Notes: a model not told the origin generated them from the letters alone. A stretch of 64,000 bases of DNA from Chitinophaga sp. sic0106 (GCF_019219075.1 NZ_JAHUWJ010000025.1:1-64000); one strand, 5' to 3'. Positions 6,689 to 16,259 are shown, counted from the first letter of the stretch. Translations and numbers: made by a program.

Positions 6689-7036
6689 ATGGAAGCAGTA
6701 GCTAAGCTGAACAATAATCCTACATCTCCCCGCAAAATGCGTTTGCTGGCAGACTTAATCCGCGGTCTGGATGTAGAAAAGGCTTTGAATATTTTGAAAT
6801 TCCATCCTAAGCACCCAAGCGTACCTTTAGAAAAACTGCTGGTATCTGCTATCGCTAACTGGAAAGTGAAGAACGAAGGTGCAAGGGTAGAAGATGCTAA
6901 CCTGATTGTTAAAACTATCTTCGTTGACGGTGGCCGCACCCTGAAAAGAATGCGCCCTGCTCCACAAGGTAGAGGTTACAGAATCCGCAAGAGAAGTAAC
7001 CACGTTACAATCGTAGTGGACGGTAAAAACGCTTAA
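6689..7036 (+). CDS. rplV: 50S ribosomal protein L22
   Basis: A 115-residue L22 with the [14 protein letters not shown] opening and the beta hairpin [30 protein letters not shown] that reaches into the exit tunnel, where macrolide-resistance changes occur in other bacteria. Length and order are normal. Confidence 0.97.
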   Translation: MEAVAKLNNNPTSPRKMRLLADLIRGLDVEKALNILKFHPKHPSVPLEKLLVSAIANWKVKNEGARVEDANLIVKTIFVDGGRTLKRMRPAPQGRGYRIRKRSNHVTIVVDGKNA

Positions 7037-7094
7037 GTGTTAATACCACAGAGAGAAATTAAAACTATTAATCTAATAGACAAATAACCAGAAC

Positions 7095-7868
7095 ATGGGT
7101 CAGAAAACAAATCCTATTGGTAACAGGTTAGGTATCATCAGAGGATGGGACTCTAATTGGTATGGCAGCAAGAAAGATTTTGCTACCAAACTGATCGAAG
7201 ATAACAAGATCAGAACGTATCTGAATGCCCGTATCAACAAAGGTGGCATCTCCAGAGTTGTGATCGAAAGAACTTTAGGTAAGTTGATTATCACTGTTCA
7301 TACTTCTAAACCTGGTATCATCATAGGTAAAGGTGGAAACGAAGTTGACCGCATCAAAGAAGAACTGAAAAAACTGACAGGTAAAGAAGATGTTCAGATT
7401 AACATTCTGGAAATCCGTCGCCCTGAAATGGATGCTAACATCGTTGCCGAAACAATTGCTAAACAAATTGAAAGCCGTATCAACTACAAACGCGCTATCA
7501 AAATGGCAATTGCTACCGCACTGAGAATGGGTGCTGAAGGTATCAAAATCAAAGTAAGCGGACGTCTGGGTGGTGCTGAAATTGCCCGTTCCGAAGAAAT
7601 GAAACAAGGTCGTACTCCATTACATACTTTCCGTATGGACATCGATTACGCTTCCCTGTTCGCATTAACCGTTTACGGTAAAATCGGTATCAAAGTATGG
7701 ATCTGTAAAGGTGAAGTACTGGGTAAACGTGATCTGAATCCTAACGTACTCACAGGTAAAGAAGGTGATAACCGTGGCGGTGGCCGTGATGATCATCACC
7801 GTGGTGGCGAAAGAAGAGATCGTGGTGACAGAAGAGGCGGTGATAACCGTGGCGGTGGTCGCAGATAA
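7095..7868 (+). CDS. rpsC: 30S ribosomal protein S3 with Gly/Arg/Asp-rich tail
   Basis: The 257-residue protein contains the KH domain ([15 protein letters not shown]) and the S3 C-terminal domain ([31 protein letters not shown]) that form part of the mRNA entry channel and its helicase activity. The core ends near residue 218. About 38 further residues are made almost only of Gly, Arg, Asp and His ([15 protein letters not shown]...), a low-complexity RGG-like tail absent from the 233-residue E. coli protein. The tail DNA contains a near-repeat of gataaccgtggcggtgg at about 7768 and 7841, suggesting growth by slippage or duplication. Confidence 0.97.
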   Translation: MGQKTNPIGNRLGIIRGWDSNWYGSKKDFATKLIEDNKIRTYLNARINKGGISRVVIERTLGKLIITVHTSKPGIIIGKGGNEVDRIKEELKKLTGKEDVQINILEIRRPEMDANIVAETIAKQIESRINYKRAIKMAIATALRMGAEGIKIKVSGRLGGAEIARSEEMKQGRTPLHTFRMDIDYASLFALTVYGKIGIKVWICKGEVLGKRDLNPNVLTGKEGDNRGGGRDDHHRGGERRDRGDRRGGDNRGGGRR

Positions 7869-7923
7869 TATCTGACAGACAACCAGACTTAAACAATTAC
7901 TATTAACATTAACAATATAGACG

Positions 7924-8343
7924 ATGTTACAGCCAAAAAGAGTGAAACATAGGAAGATGCACAAAGGTCGCATCAAAGGGAACGCTAAAAGAGGCGCAAC
8001 CCTGTCCTTTGGTACTTTCGGCCTTAAAGCATTAGAACCTAAATGGATCACCGACCGTCAAATCGAAGCTGCTCGTGTTGCTTTGACCAGACACATGAAA
8101 CGTGAAGGTAACGTTTGGATCCGTATCTTCCCTGATAAACCAATCACCGCTAAACCACTGGAAGTGAGGATGGGTAAAGGTAAAGGTGCTCCAGACCATT
8201 GGGCAGCAGTAGTGAAACCAGGTAGAATTCTGTTCGAAGCAGCAGGAGTTCCTTTACAAGTTGCTAAAGAAGCAATGGAACTCGCAGCTCAGAAACTGCC
8301 TATCAAAGTGAAATTTGTAACCAGCCGCGACTTCGTTGCATAA
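7924..8343 (+). CDS. rplP: 50S ribosomal protein L16
   Basis: This 139-residue protein starts [16 protein letters not shown] and contains the conserved [27 protein letters not shown] segment. L16 organises the A-site and helps tRNA accommodation. It also has the family's KVKFVT end. Order rpsC-rplP-rpmC is standard. Confidence 0.98.
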   Translation: MLQPKRVKHRKMHKGRIKGNAKRGATLSFGTFGLKALEPKWITDRQIEAARVALTRHMKREGNVWIRIFPDKPITAKPLEVRMGKGKGAPDHWAAVVKPGRILFEAAGVPLQVAKEAMELAAQKLPIKVKFVTSRDFVA

Positions 8344-8412
8344 TCCGCAGGTACACATTTTTAAAACACATTCCAGTCCCCATGGAAATGGGTACTGTTC
8401 AAACTCAATACA

Positions 8413-8613
8413 ATGGCAAAAGAAAAGCTGGATCTGAAAGGCCTGAGCGAACAGGAGCTGAAAGAGAAAATCTCTGCTGAGCAACTGCGCTTGAAGAAGA
8501 TGACATTCGGTCATGCAATCACGCCTATCGAAAATCCAATGAGCATCCGCTCTGTGAGACGCGATATCGCACGCATGAATACCGAACTGCGTAAAAGACA
8601 ACTGGGCTTCTAA
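8413..8613 (+). CDS. rpmC: 50S ribosomal protein L29
   Basis: A 66-residue two-helix protein (LKGLSEQELKEKISAEQ... and the NPMSIRSVRRDIARMNTELR motif typical of L29). It sits by the tunnel exit beside L23. Length is normal. Confidence 0.95.
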   Translation: MAKEKLDLKGLSEQELKEKISAEQLRLKKMTFGHAITPIENPMSIRSVRRDIARMNTELRKRQLGF

Positions 8614-8675
8614 TCCTCCTAGTAGTATTAGCATAACATTTAAGGCCTCCCCCGGGAGAGTTAAATATTTCAACA

Positions 8676-8936
8676 ATGACGACCGAAAGAAAATTAAGAA
8701 AATCCAGGATTGGTGTGGTGTCCTCTAACAAAATGGATAAAACCATTACTGTTAAAGTGGAACGTAAAGTAAAACACCCGATCTATGGTAAGTTCGTTAA
8801 AAAAACTACCAAGTTCATGGCTCATGACGAAAACAATGAGTGCAGCATTGGCGATACCGTGAAAATCGCGGAAATCCGTCCTATGTCTAAGAACAAATGC
8901 TGGAGACTGGTAGAAGTAATCGAAAAAGTAAAATAA
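8676..8936 (+). CDS. rpsQ: 30S ribosomal protein S17
   Basis: An 86-residue OB-fold protein with [33 protein letters not shown] and the [23 protein letters not shown] signature. S17 is a primary 16S rRNA 5'-domain binder. Confidence 0.97.
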   Translation: MTTERKLRKSRIGVVSSNKMDKTITVKVERKVKHPIYGKFVKKTTKFMAHDENNECSIGDTVKIAEIRPMSKNKCWRLVEVIEKVK

Positions 8937-9009
8937 TTATTCTTTGTTTCAAGCTGTGGCCGGCAATCCCGGTTCCAGCCGCTGACTAAACAAAATAAAT
9001 CTCATTACG

Positions 9010-9378
9010 ATGATACAACAAGAATCAAGGCTGAACGTAGCTGATAACTCTGGTGCTAAAGAAGTTCTTTGCATCCGCGTATTAGGTAACTCCGGTCAGG
9101 ACTACGCTAGAGTAGGTGATAAAATTGTGGTGACTGTTAAGGATGCAATTCCTGGCGGTGGCGCGAAAAAAGGTATGGTTACTAAAGCCGTAATCGTAAG
9201 AACCAAAAATAAATTACGTCGTAAAGACGGTTCTTATATCCGTTTCGATGATAACGCGGTTGTACTGCTGAACAACTCAGACGAACCTCGTGGTACCCGT
9301 ATTTTCGGTCCGGTTGCCCGTGAGCTCAGAGACAAGGGTTATATGAAAATTATCTCCCTCGCTCCTGAAGTGTTGTAA
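9010..9378 (+). CDS. rplN: 50S ribosomal protein L14
   Basis: A 122-residue protein with [29 protein letters not shown] and the C-terminal [24 protein letters not shown] signature. It binds the inter-subunit face and partners L19. A long inverted repeat and an internal promoter element follow before rplX, which suggests a transcript boundary here. Confidence 0.98.
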   Translation: MIQQESRLNVADNSGAKEVLCIRVLGNSGQDYARVGDKIVVTVKDAIPGGGAKKGMVTKAVIVRTKNKLRRKDGSYIRFDDNAVVLLNNSDEPRGTRIFGPVARELRDKGYMKIISLAPEVL

Positions 9379-9396
9379 GACAGATTATTATCGAAT

Positions 9397-9448
9397 TTGG
9401 AATTTTGGTGTTTTCAGGCATTTTTCCCCGAAAATCCCAAAATTCCAA
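9397..9448 (+). repeat. Long inverted repeat between rplN and rplX
   Basis: TTGGAATTTTGG (9397-9408) and CCAAAATTCCAA (9437-9448) are perfect 12-bp arms around a 28-nt loop that can itself pair partly (GTTTTC with GAAAAT). There is no T tract. It lies just before the internal -7 element at 9466. Confidence 0.7.
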
Positions 9449-9465
9449 TATTTGTAAATATTTCT

Positions 9466-9473
9466 TATCTTTG
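9466..9473 (+). promoter_or_regulatory. Internal promoter -7 element before rplX
   Basis: TATCTTTG followed by CAGCCC matches TAnnTTTG exactly. No good TTTG lies 17-23 bp upstream, so strength is uncertain. It would give an 70-nt leader for rplX. Confidence 0.5.
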
Positions 9474-9552
9474 CAGCCCGTTTGCAAGAACGAAAAAACA
9501 TTTATCAAGCGAAACAGACGTTTCGCTTGGCGTTTAATAATAAATCAAAGTA

Positions 9553-9891
9553 ATGAAAACTAGATTTAAGCCTAAATTCAACATTAAGAAGGGCGACCTG
9601 GTTGCGGTTATCACAGGTGATGACAAGGACAGGACCAAAGCTCGTAAAGTGCTGGAAGTTCAGCCTGACAAAGCCCGCATTATTGTAGAGGGCGTTAATA
9701 TTATTACCAAACACACCAAACCTACTGCTCAAAATACCAAAGGTGGTATCGTAAAGCAAGAGGCTCCTATCGCTATCTCTAACGTGATGCTGTGGGATGC
9801 TAAAACTGGTGCTCCTACCCGTGTGAACAAACAGAGAGAAAACGGTAAATTAGTTCGTATCGCTAAAAAATCAGGGGAGGTAATTAAATAA
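9553..9891 (+). CDS. rplX: 50S ribosomal protein L24
   Basis: A 112-residue KOW-domain protein: [28 protein letters not shown] is the KOW motif and [26 protein letters not shown] the following conserved loop. L24 initiates 50S assembly. Its stop overlaps the rplE start by one base (TAATG), so the two are translationally coupled. Confidence 0.97.
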   Translation: MKTRFKPKFNIKKGDLVAVITGDDKDRTKARKVLEVQPDKARIIVEGVNIITKHTKPTAQNTKGGIVKQEAPIAISNVMLWDAKTGAPTRVNKQRENGKLVRIAKKSGEVIK

Positions 9892-10466
9892 TGGCAAACA
9901 CTAACTATACTCCGAGACTGCAGACCAAATACAAAAACGAAGTGGTTGCTGCGCTGAAGAAGAAATTCAACTACAAAAGCGTAATGCAGGTACCTCGCCT
10001 GACTAAAATCTGCCTGAACCAAGGTATCAACGGTGCTGTAGGTGATAAAAAACTGGTAGACATCGCAGTAGACGAAATGTCTCGTATCGCTGGTCAAAAA
10101 GCCATCGCTACCCTGTCTAAAAAGGATATCTCCAACTTTAAGCTCCGTAAGCATATGCCAATCGGTGCTCGCGTTACCCTCCGTGGTGTTAACATGTACG
10201 AGTTCCTGGATCGTCTGATCTCAGTTTCCCTGCCACGTGTACGTGACTTCAAAGGTATCAACGAGAAAGCTTTCGACGGTCGTGGTAACTATACCATGGG
10301 TGTTACCGAACAGATCATCTTCCCTGAAATCGATATCGATAAAGTGACTAAGATCTCCGGTATGGATATCACTTTCGTGACTACCGCTACCACCAACGAA
10401 GAAGCTTACGAGCTGCTGAAAGAAATGGGTATGCCTTTCAGAAACATGAAAAAAGATAATCAGTAA
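9891..10466 (+). CDS. rplE: 50S ribosomal protein L5
   Basis: The 191-residue L5 contains [14 protein letters not shown], the GARVTLRG strand, [20 protein letters not shown] and a C-terminal [18 protein letters not shown]5 binds 5S rRNA and contacts S13 across the subunit interface. It overlaps rplX by one base and is 13 bp from rpsN. Confidence 0.98.
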   Translation: MANTNYTPRLQTKYKNEVVAALKKKFNYKSVMQVPRLTKICLNQGINGAVGDKKLVDIAVDEMSRIAGQKAIATLSKKDISNFKLRKHMPIGARVTLRGVNMYEFLDRLISVSLPRVRDFKGINEKAFDGRGNYTMGVTEQIIFPEIDIDKVTKISGMDITFVTTATTNEEAYELLKEMGMPFRNMKKDNQ

Positions 10467-10479
10467 ACGATAATATACT

Positions 10480-10749
10480 ATGGCAAAAGAATCCGTAAAA
10501 GCCAGACAAAGGAAAAGAGAAGCTATGGTTGCTAAATTTGCAGAAAAACGCGCTGAGCTGAAAGCTGCAGGCGATTACGCTGCTCTGGACCAACTGCCTA
10601 AAAACGCTTCTCCTGTTCGTCTGAAAAACAGATGCCAGCTGACCGGTCGTCCTAAAGGATACATGCGTCACTTCGGCCTCTGCAGGAACATGTTCCGCGA
10701 CCTGGCTCTCGCTGGTAAAATCCCTGGTGTTAGAAAAGCCAGCTGGTAA
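10480..10749 (+). CDS. rpsN: 30S ribosomal protein S14 (zinc-independent form)
   Basis: An 89-residue S14 with [27 protein letters not shown] and [11 protein letters not shown]. It is the long form without the paired C-x2-C zinc ligands of the 61-residue type; the two Cys present are not arranged as a zinc knuckle. L36 and S4 in this cluster also lack zinc ligands, so the cluster looks suited to zinc-poor conditions. Confidence 0.96.
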   Translation: MAKESVKARQRKREAMVAKFAEKRAELKAAGDYAALDQLPKNASPVRLKNRCQLTGRPKGYMRHFGLCRNMFRDLALAGKIPGVRKASW

Positions 10750-10853
10750 TATTCCCGGTAGCAGTTTAACTGCTCCAAACAATTAAGTTATTTGATTCCC
10801 ATCTTATACTGATTGGATATCGCATTGTAAAACATCATCAAACTATTTAGACA

Positions 10854-11252
10854 ATGGTTACTGATCCAATAGCAGACTTCCTGACTCGTATCCGGAACGC
10901 GCAAATGGCCACCCACAGGATTGTGGAAATTCCGGCTTCCAAGCTGAAAAAACGTATTACCGAAATTCTGTACGATAAAGGTTATATCCTGAAGTACAAA
11001 TTCGAAGAAGATAACAAACAAGGCGTTATCAAAATCGCTTTGAAGTACGATCTTCAAACAAAAGAACCCGCTATCAAAGAACTGACTCGCGTAAGCCGTC
11101 CAGGTCTGCGTCAGTACTCTAAACCAGAAGACTTCAAACGTGTGAAGAATGGTTTGGGTATCGCTATCATCTCTACTTCCAAAGGAGTAATGACTGATAA
11201 AGAAGCTAAAGCTCAGAACGTTGGTGGTGAAGTAGTTTGCCACATCTACTAA
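10854..11252 (+). CDS. rpsH: 30S ribosomal protein S8
   Basis: A 132-residue protein starting MVTDPIADFLTRIRNAQMA with the C-terminal signature VKNGLGIAIISTSKGVMTDKEA. S8 binds the central domain of 16S rRNA and in E. coli represses the spc operon at the rplE mRNA; whether that occurs here cannot be seen. Confidence 0.98.
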   Translation: MVTDPIADFLTRIRNAQMATHRIVEIPASKLKKRITEILYDKGYILKYKFEEDNKQGVIKIALKYDLQTKEPAIKELTRVSRPGLRQYSKPEDFKRVKNGLGIAIISTSKGVMTDKEAKAQNVGGEVVCHIY

Positions 11253-11380
11253 TAAATTCTTTGTTTACCGGTTGGTCCCCAACCGGTAAACTTCGTAGAT
11301 CACCCGCCATCTAAGCTCACTATACGGCGCTGAAAACGGATGATCGGTACTATAACAATAACAACTTTAAACTTAAAGTT

Positions 11381-11935
11381 ATGTCTCGTATAGGTAAAGC
11401 TCCTATCAAACTGGCTGCAGGTGTTACAGTTTCTGTTTCCCCAGCTAACGAAGTAACCGTAAAAGGTCCTAAAGGTGAACTGAAAAGAACCATCGACAGG
11501 GATATTAAAGTAGAAGTTGCTGACGGCGTATTAAACGTTGTTCGCCCTACTGACCAGATCCGTCATAAAGCACTGCACGGTTTGTACCGCGCGCTGCTGC
11601 AGAACATGGTTACTGGTGTTACTGATGGATTCAAAAAACAACTGGAACTGGTGGGTGTTGGTTACAAAGCCACTCACGCTGGTCAGCTGCTGGATCTCGC
11701 ACTGGGTTATTCTCACAATATCGTATTCGAAGTTCCTGCTGAACTGAAGGTGTCTACCCTGACTGAAAAAGGTCAGAACCCTAAAATCATGCTGGAAAGT
11801 ATCGATAAACAACTGCTGGGTCAGGTTGCCGCTAAACTGCGTAGCCTGCGTAAACCTGAGCCTTACAAAGGTAAAGGTGTTCGCTACTCCGATGAGGTTG
11901 TACGTAAGAAAGCTGGTAAATCAGCTGGTAAATAA
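11381..11935 (+). CDS. rplF: 50S ribosomal protein L6
   Basis: A 184-residue protein with two similar domains: MSRIGKAPIKLAAGVTVSV at the start, and GVTDGFKKQLELVGVGYKA plus the PEPYKGKGVRYSDEVVRKKAGK signature at the end. It sits near the factor-binding site. A GC-rich 128-bp spacer with a GTTTACCGGTTGG / CCAACCGGTAAAC hairpin at about 11262-11292 precedes it. Confidence 0.98.
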   Translation: MSRIGKAPIKLAAGVTVSVSPANEVTVKGPKGELKRTIDRDIKVEVADGVLNVVRPTDQIRHKALHGLYRALLQNMVTGVTDGFKKQLELVGVGYKATHAGQLLDLALGYSHNIVFEVPAELKVSTLTEKGQNPKIMLESIDKQLLGQVAAKLRSLRKPEPYKGKGVRYSDEVVRKKAGKSAGK

Positions 11936-12027
11936 AATATTTAAATTGGCTAATCAGCTCCAAAAAGCTGGTTAGCTGATTTTAACACAATCCCGGCAGC
12001 ATCGGGATTATAAAACTAAAACTCACA

Positions 12028-12381
12028 ATGAGCACAAAAGTTAACAGGAGACAGAAGATCCGTTACCGCATCCGTAAGAAAATCTCTGGTTCTGCACAGA
12101 CACCAAGATTCTCTGTATTCCGCAGTAATAGCGATATCTACGTGCAGCTGATCGATGATACCAACGGTACTACCCTGGTTGCTGCATCTTCCCGTGATAA
12201 AGATATCGTTGCACAAAAAGGTACCAAATCTGAAAAATCTAAAATGGTAGGTGCTGCAGTAGCTGCTAAAGCAATTGCATTAGGCCTCACCAAATGTGTA
12301 TTCGACAGAAGCGGTTACTTATACCACGGTCGTATCAAAGCGGTTGCTGAAGGTGCAAGAGAAGGCGGTCTCCAATTTTAA
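12028..12381 (+). CDS. rplR: 50S ribosomal protein L18
   Basis: A 117-residue 5S rRNA-binding protein with RRQKIRYRIRKKISGSAQTPRFSVFRSNSDIYVQLID and the C-terminal FDRSGYLYHGRIKAVAEGAREGGL signature. Length is normal and order is standard. Confidence 0.97.
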   Translation: MSTKVNRRQKIRYRIRKKISGSAQTPRFSVFRSNSDIYVQLIDDTNGTTLVAASSRDKDIVAQKGTKSEKSKMVGAAVAAKAIALGLTKCVFDRSGYLYHGRIKAVAEGAREGGLQF

Positions 12382-12431
12382 TAAAGGGTCCGAATTTTAT
12401 AATTCTGAACAAGTAATTCTTATAAAATAAA

Positions 12432-12950
12432 ATGGCAAAGAATTCATTCAATAAGGTAAAAGCCGGTGACCTGGAACTGAAAGAGAAAGTTGTGGCGATC
12501 AACCGTGTTACTAAAACCACCAAAGGCGGTCGTACTTTCAGCTTCTCCGCCCTGGTTGTAGTAGGTAACGAAAACGGCGTGGTAGGTCATGGTCTGGGTA
12601 AAGCTAAAGAAGTACAGCAAGCTATCACTAAAGGTATAGACGATGCTAAAAAGAACCTGATTAAAGTTCCTGTTATGCACGGTACTATCCCTCACGATCA
12701 GTTCGCAAAAGAAGGCGCTGCCAAAGTGCTGATTAAACCAGCCGCTCATGGTACTGGTGTAATCGCTGGTGGTTCTATGCGTGCTGTGCTGGAAAGCGCT
12801 GGCGTTACCGACGTTCTGGCTAAATCTTTAGGTTCTGCAAACCCACACAACGTGGTAAAAGCTACCTTCAAAGCACTGGGTCTGCTCCGCGAACCAGTTA
12901 GCGTAGCTAAAACCAGAACTATCGCTCTGAAAAAAGTATTCAACGGTTAA
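12432..12950 (+). CDS. rpsE: 30S ribosomal protein S5
   Basis: A 172-residue S5: the double-stranded RNA-binding domain spans about residues 14-80 ([40 protein letters not shown]) and the second domain follows ([37 protein letters not shown]). S5 helps form the mRNA entry site and affects decoding fidelity. Confidence 0.98.
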   Translation: MAKNSFNKVKAGDLELKEKVVAINRVTKTTKGGRTFSFSALVVVGNENGVVGHGLGKAKEVQQAITKGIDDAKKNLIKVPVMHGTIPHDQFAKEGAAKVLIKPAAHGTGVIAGGSMRAVLESAGVTDVLAKSLGSANPHNVVKATFKALGLLREPVSVAKTRTIALKKVFNG

Positions 12951-13043
12951 TCTGTTCTCCGAAAGGAGAACCGGTTAAACCCGGAGAAGTGCTAACATAT
13001 TTTTTAACAATTAAATTACTCCGCCCCCGGCGGATAGGGATTT

Positions 13044-13229
13044 ATGGCAAAGATTAAGATCACTCAGGTGAAAAGTGGTATCGACCGTCCTGAAAGGCAG
13101 AAACTGACTTTGAAGGCACTGGGTCTGACTAAAATGCACGCTTCTGTTGAAGTTGAGGCAACTCCTCAGGTCCTGGGTATGGTTACCAAAGTAAACCATC
13201 TGGTAAAAGTTGAGCAGGTAAACGGTTAA
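13044..13229 (+). CDS. rpmD: 50S ribosomal protein L30
   Basis: A 61-residue protein with IKITQVKSGIDRPERQKLTLKALGL and the VLGMVTKVNHLVKVE end, typical of bacterial L30. It is a small peripheral 50S protein. The GC-rich upstream segment CCGCCCCCGGCGG at about 13021-13033 can fold on itself. Confidence 0.95.
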   Translation: MAKIKITQVKSGIDRPERQKLTLKALGLTKMHASVEVEATPQVLGMVTKVNHLVKVEQVNG

Positions 13230-13351
13230 TCACCTAACACTGCTGTGGGATTGTCTGCTGATAATCTTACCTTTACATTTGCAACTTTACAACAGATATT
13301 ATACATTTAAGCGAGCGGTTAATTTCCGCGCAAGTAAAAAAAATTAACATC

Positions 13352-13798
13352 ATGAATCTGCATTCATTACAGCCTGCACAAGGCTCTGTACATAAAGAGA
13401 AACGTCTTGGCCGCGGTGAGGCTTCCGGTAAAGGTGGTACTTCCACAAAAGGTAACAAAGGTATTCAATCCCGCGCTGGTTACTCCAGCAAGAGAGGCTT
13501 CGAAGGAGGTCAGATGCCTATCCAGCGCCGTATGCCTAAACGTGGTTTCAAAAATAATAACCGCGAAGAATACCAAATCTTCAACCTGGGCCAAATCGAT
13601 CACTTAGTTGAAAAATATGGTCTGCAGGAGTTCAATCTGGACAACCTGTTCATGAATGGCCTGATCAACAGAACTGCAAAAGTTAAGATCCTGGCTAACG
13701 GTGAACTGAAAAGCAAAGTGACTGTTAAAGTGAACGCTATCAGCGAAAAAGCTAAAACAGCCATCGAAGCAGCAGGTGGATCAGTAGAACTGGTATAA
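13352..13798 (+). CDS. rplO: 50S ribosomal protein L15
   Basis: A 148-residue L15 with the Gly-rich basic N-terminal arm (KRLGRGEASGKGGTSTKGNKG...SKRGFEGGQMPIQRRMPKRGF) and the C-terminal globular part ending KAKTAIEAAGGSVELV. It is a late 50S assembly protein. It is followed by a weak terminator-like hairpin and a palindrome before secY. Confidence 0.98.
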   Translation: MNLHSLQPAQGSVHKEKRLGRGEASGKGGTSTKGNKGIQSRAGYSSKRGFEGGQMPIQRRMPKRGFKNNNREEYQIFNLGQIDHLVEKYGLQEFNLDNLFMNGLINRTAKVKILANGELKSKVTVKVNAISEKAKTAIEAAGGSVELV

Positions 13799-13814
13799 GA
13801 CTTTACGACTGAGG

Positions 13815-13841
13815 AGACGCCTACGGAGTAGTGCGTCTTTT
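13815..13841 (+). terminator. Weak terminator-like hairpin between rplO and secY
   Basis: AGACGC (13815-13820) pairs with GCGTCT (13833-13838), followed by a short T run. Only six base pairs, so it is more likely partial termination or an attenuator than a full stop. Confidence 0.4.
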
Positions 13842-13845
13842 CATA

Positions 13846-13863
13846 TTTAATAGCGCTATTAAA
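13846..13863 (+). promoter_or_regulatory. Perfect palindrome upstream of secY
   Basis: TTTAATAGCGCTATTAAA is an 18-bp perfect palindrome ending 13 bp before the GTG start of secY. It could be a protein-binding operator or a hairpin that limits initiation at the weak GTG codon. Confidence 0.45.
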
Positions 13864-13876
13864 CCTTTATCTTCCT

Positions 13877-15220
13877 GTGAAGAAATTTATCGAAACGATC
13901 AAGAATATCTGGAGTATTGAGGACCTGCGTAACCGCATCTTAACCACCCTGCTCCTGGTCCTCATCTACCGTGTAGGATCTTATATCACGTTACCTGGTA
14001 TTGATGCCAACGCTCTCTCCAACTTTTCCAAGAGTTCTAACCAGGGGATTCTGGGGCTGTTCAACATGTTTGCAGGTGGATCGTTTTCAAGGGCTTCCAT
14101 CTTTGCGCTGGGTATCATGCCTTACATCTCCGCGTCTATCGCTATCCAATTGTTAACGATAGCAGTACCTTATTTCCAGAAATTACAGAAAGAAGGAGAA
14201 AGCGGCCGCAAAAAGATCAATCAGTACACCCGAATCCTCACAGTTGTGGTAACTGGATTCCAGGCAAGTGCTTACGTAGCTTATCTGCGTAATCAGTCTG
14301 GTGGCGCTATTATCCCTGAGTATGGCACCTTCTTCTTCTGGTTATCTACCACCATCGTTCTCACAGCAGGTACCCTGTTTGTGATGTGGCTCGGTGAGAA
14401 AATCACGGATAAAGGTATTGGTAACGGTACTTCCATCATCATCATGATGGGTATTCTCGCCCGCCTGCCTCAGGCTATCCTCGCTGAATTCTCTACTAAA
14501 GTAGAAGGTGGCGGCGGTGGTCCGATCCTCTTCCTGATCGAGATTGCCATCTTCATCCTGATCACTGTAGGATTGATCCTTCTGGTACAAGGAACCCGCA
14601 AAATTCCAGTTAACTACGCAAAACGCATTGTAGGTAATAAACAATATGGTGGTGTACGTCAGTTCATCCCGCTGAAAGTGAATGCTGCCGGTGTAATGCC
14701 GATCATCTTCGCCCAGGCTATCATGTTTATTCCTGCCACCGTTATCGGTTTTGCCACTTCTTCAGAAAGTGCTTCCAGCTTTATCCGTATTTTCTCTGAT
14801 CATACGAATGGCTGGTACAACGTGATCTACGGTGTGTTAGTAATTGTATTTACTTATTTCTATACTGCACTCATTTTCAATCCAACCCAAATGGCGGATG
14901 AAATGAAGCGCAATAACGGCTTCATCCCTGGTGTTAAACCAGGTACCGCTACTGCTGATTACATCGGCGCGGTAATGGACCGTATCACGTTGCCTGGTGC
15001 ATTCTTCCTGGCGCTTGTAGGTATTCTTCCAGGTGTTGCTGCCGCTTTCCGCGTAAACAGCAACTTCGCCACCTTCTTTGGTGGTACCTCCCTCCTCATC
15101 ATGGTGGGTGTTATCCTGGATACCCTGCAGCAGATCGAAAGCCAGCTGCTCATGCGTCATTACGACGGCTTAATGAGCACCGGCCGTATCAAAGGCAGAA
15201 CAGCTCCGGCAAACGCTTAA
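13877..15220 (+). CDS. secY: Preprotein translocase subunit SecY
   Basis: The 447-residue protein is the channel subunit of the SecYEG translocon in the inner membrane. Ten membrane segments can be traced, beginning with the helix LTTLLLVLIYRVGSYITLPGI; the plug-region segment FNMFAGGSFSRASIFALGIMPYISASI and the cytosolic loops used by SecA (EGESGRKKINQYTR and VKPGTATADYI) are present. The start is GTG at 13877 (KKFIETIKNIWSIEDLRNRI follows); no ATG in frame upstream fits. An 18-bp palindrome and a short hairpin lie in the 78-bp gap after rplO. Confidence 0.97.
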   Translation: MKKFIETIKNIWSIEDLRNRILTTLLLVLIYRVGSYITLPGIDANALSNFSKSSNQGILGLFNMFAGGSFSRASIFALGIMPYISASIAIQLLTIAVPYFQKLQKEGESGRKKINQYTRILTVVVTGFQASAYVAYLRNQSGGAIIPEYGTFFFWLSTTIVLTAGTLFVMWLGEKITDKGIGNGTSIIIMMGILARLPQAILAEFSTKVEGGGGGPILFLIEIAIFILITVGLILLVQGTRKIPVNYAKRIVGNKQYGGVRQFIPLKVNAAGVMPIIFAQAIMFIPATVIGFATSSESASSFIRIFSDHTNGWYNVIYGVLVIVFTYFYTALIFNPTQMADEMKRNNGFIPGVKPGTATADYIGAVMDRITLPGAFFLALVGILPGVAAAFRVNSNFATFFGGTSLLIMVGVILDTLQQIESQLLMRHYDGLMSTGRIKGRTAPANA

Positions 15221-15255
15221 GCTATCATCAGGCTGCTCGCAAGGGCATAGAAATA

Positions 15256-15309
15256 AACATAGCCACAGAAGCATAAACCCTTTTTTATGCTTTAGTGGCT
15301 ATGTTATTT
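15256..15309 (+). terminator. Nested terminator-like hairpin between secY and map
   Basis: AACATAGCCAC (15256-15266) pairs with GTGGCTATGTT (15295-15305), with an inner GCATAAA/TTTATGC stem. The tail ATTTAAC is short on T. Position suggests partial termination after secY. Confidence 0.5.
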
Positions 15310-15335
15310 AACTGTCAGGTTAGAAAAAGATTGTT

Positions 15336-16136
15336 ATGATTCAATATAAAACAAAAGAAGAGATAGAACTCATCCGCAAAAGTGCCCTGCTCCTGAGCGA
15401 TGCACTGGCAGAAGTAGCGCGTACCATTAAACCCGGTATGTCTACCCTGGAAGTGGATGCAGTGGCCGACAGGTACATTGTTGAACATGGCGCTACTCCT
15501 TCCTTCAAAAACTATAAAGGTTTCCCTGCTGCCTGCTGCATCTCCGTTAACGAGGCAGTAGTACACGGTATTCCTGATAAATATGTGCTGAAAGACGGCG
15601 ATATCGTGACGGTGGATTGTGGGGTGTTTATGAACGGTTTCCATGCCGACAGCGCCTACACCTTTGCCATCGGTAACGTGGCAGAAAATATCCTTCGCCT
15701 GATGGGAGCTACCAAAGCCTCCTTGTATAAAGGTATTGAGAAAGCGATCGTAGGTAACCGTATCGGTGACATCTCCTACGCTATCCAGGAATATACTGAA
15801 AAGGAGAGAGGCTACGGCGTGGTAAGAGAACTGGTAGGTCATGGCCTGGGTCGTCACCTGCACGAAGATCCTCAGGTGCCAAACTATGGTAAACGCGGTA
15901 GTGGACCTGTAATGAAAGAAGGGCTGGTCATCGCCATCGAACCTATGATAAACCTGCGCTCCAAAGACGTGGAATACCTGGAAGATGGCTGGACGGTTGT
16001 CACCAGAGATAACAGCGCTTCCGTGCATTTTGAGCATACGGTGGCTGTTGGGAAAGGAAAAGCGGATATTTTATCCAATTTTGCAGAGATCGAAAAGGCG
16101 GAAAAAAATAACCCAGAATTGAATACAAACTATTAA
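15336..16136 (+). CDS. map: Type I methionine aminopeptidase
   Basis: A 266-residue cytosolic metalloprotease that removes the N-terminal Met from nascent proteins. The metal-binding residues are visible: two Asp in VTVDCGVFMNGFHADSAYTF, His in VGHGLGRHLHEDP, Glu in AIEPMI and Glu in VHFEHTVAV. There is no N-terminal zinc extension. Its place between secY and infA is standard in the phylum and links it to translation. Confidence 0.96.
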   Translation: MIQYKTKEEIELIRKSALLLSDALAEVARTIKPGMSTLEVDAVADRYIVEHGATPSFKNYKGFPAACCISVNEAVVHGIPDKYVLKDGDIVTVDCGVFMNGFHADSAYTFAIGNVAENILRLMGATKASLYKGIEKAIVGNRIGDISYAIQEYTEKERGYGVVRELVGHGLGRHLHEDPQVPNYGKRGSGPVMKEGLVIAIEPMINLRSKDVEYLEDGWTVVTRDNSASVHFEHTVAVGKGKADILSNFAEIEKAEKNNPELNTNY

Positions 16137-16259
16137 TTATAAATAGAATACCTATTCATAATAAGTAGAATTTAATAAAAAAGGCGATAGGATTAGATTA
16201 AAAGACTGGCAATAGTAATAATAATCCGGGGAAATTTTTCTATTTCAAAAGATAATCGC

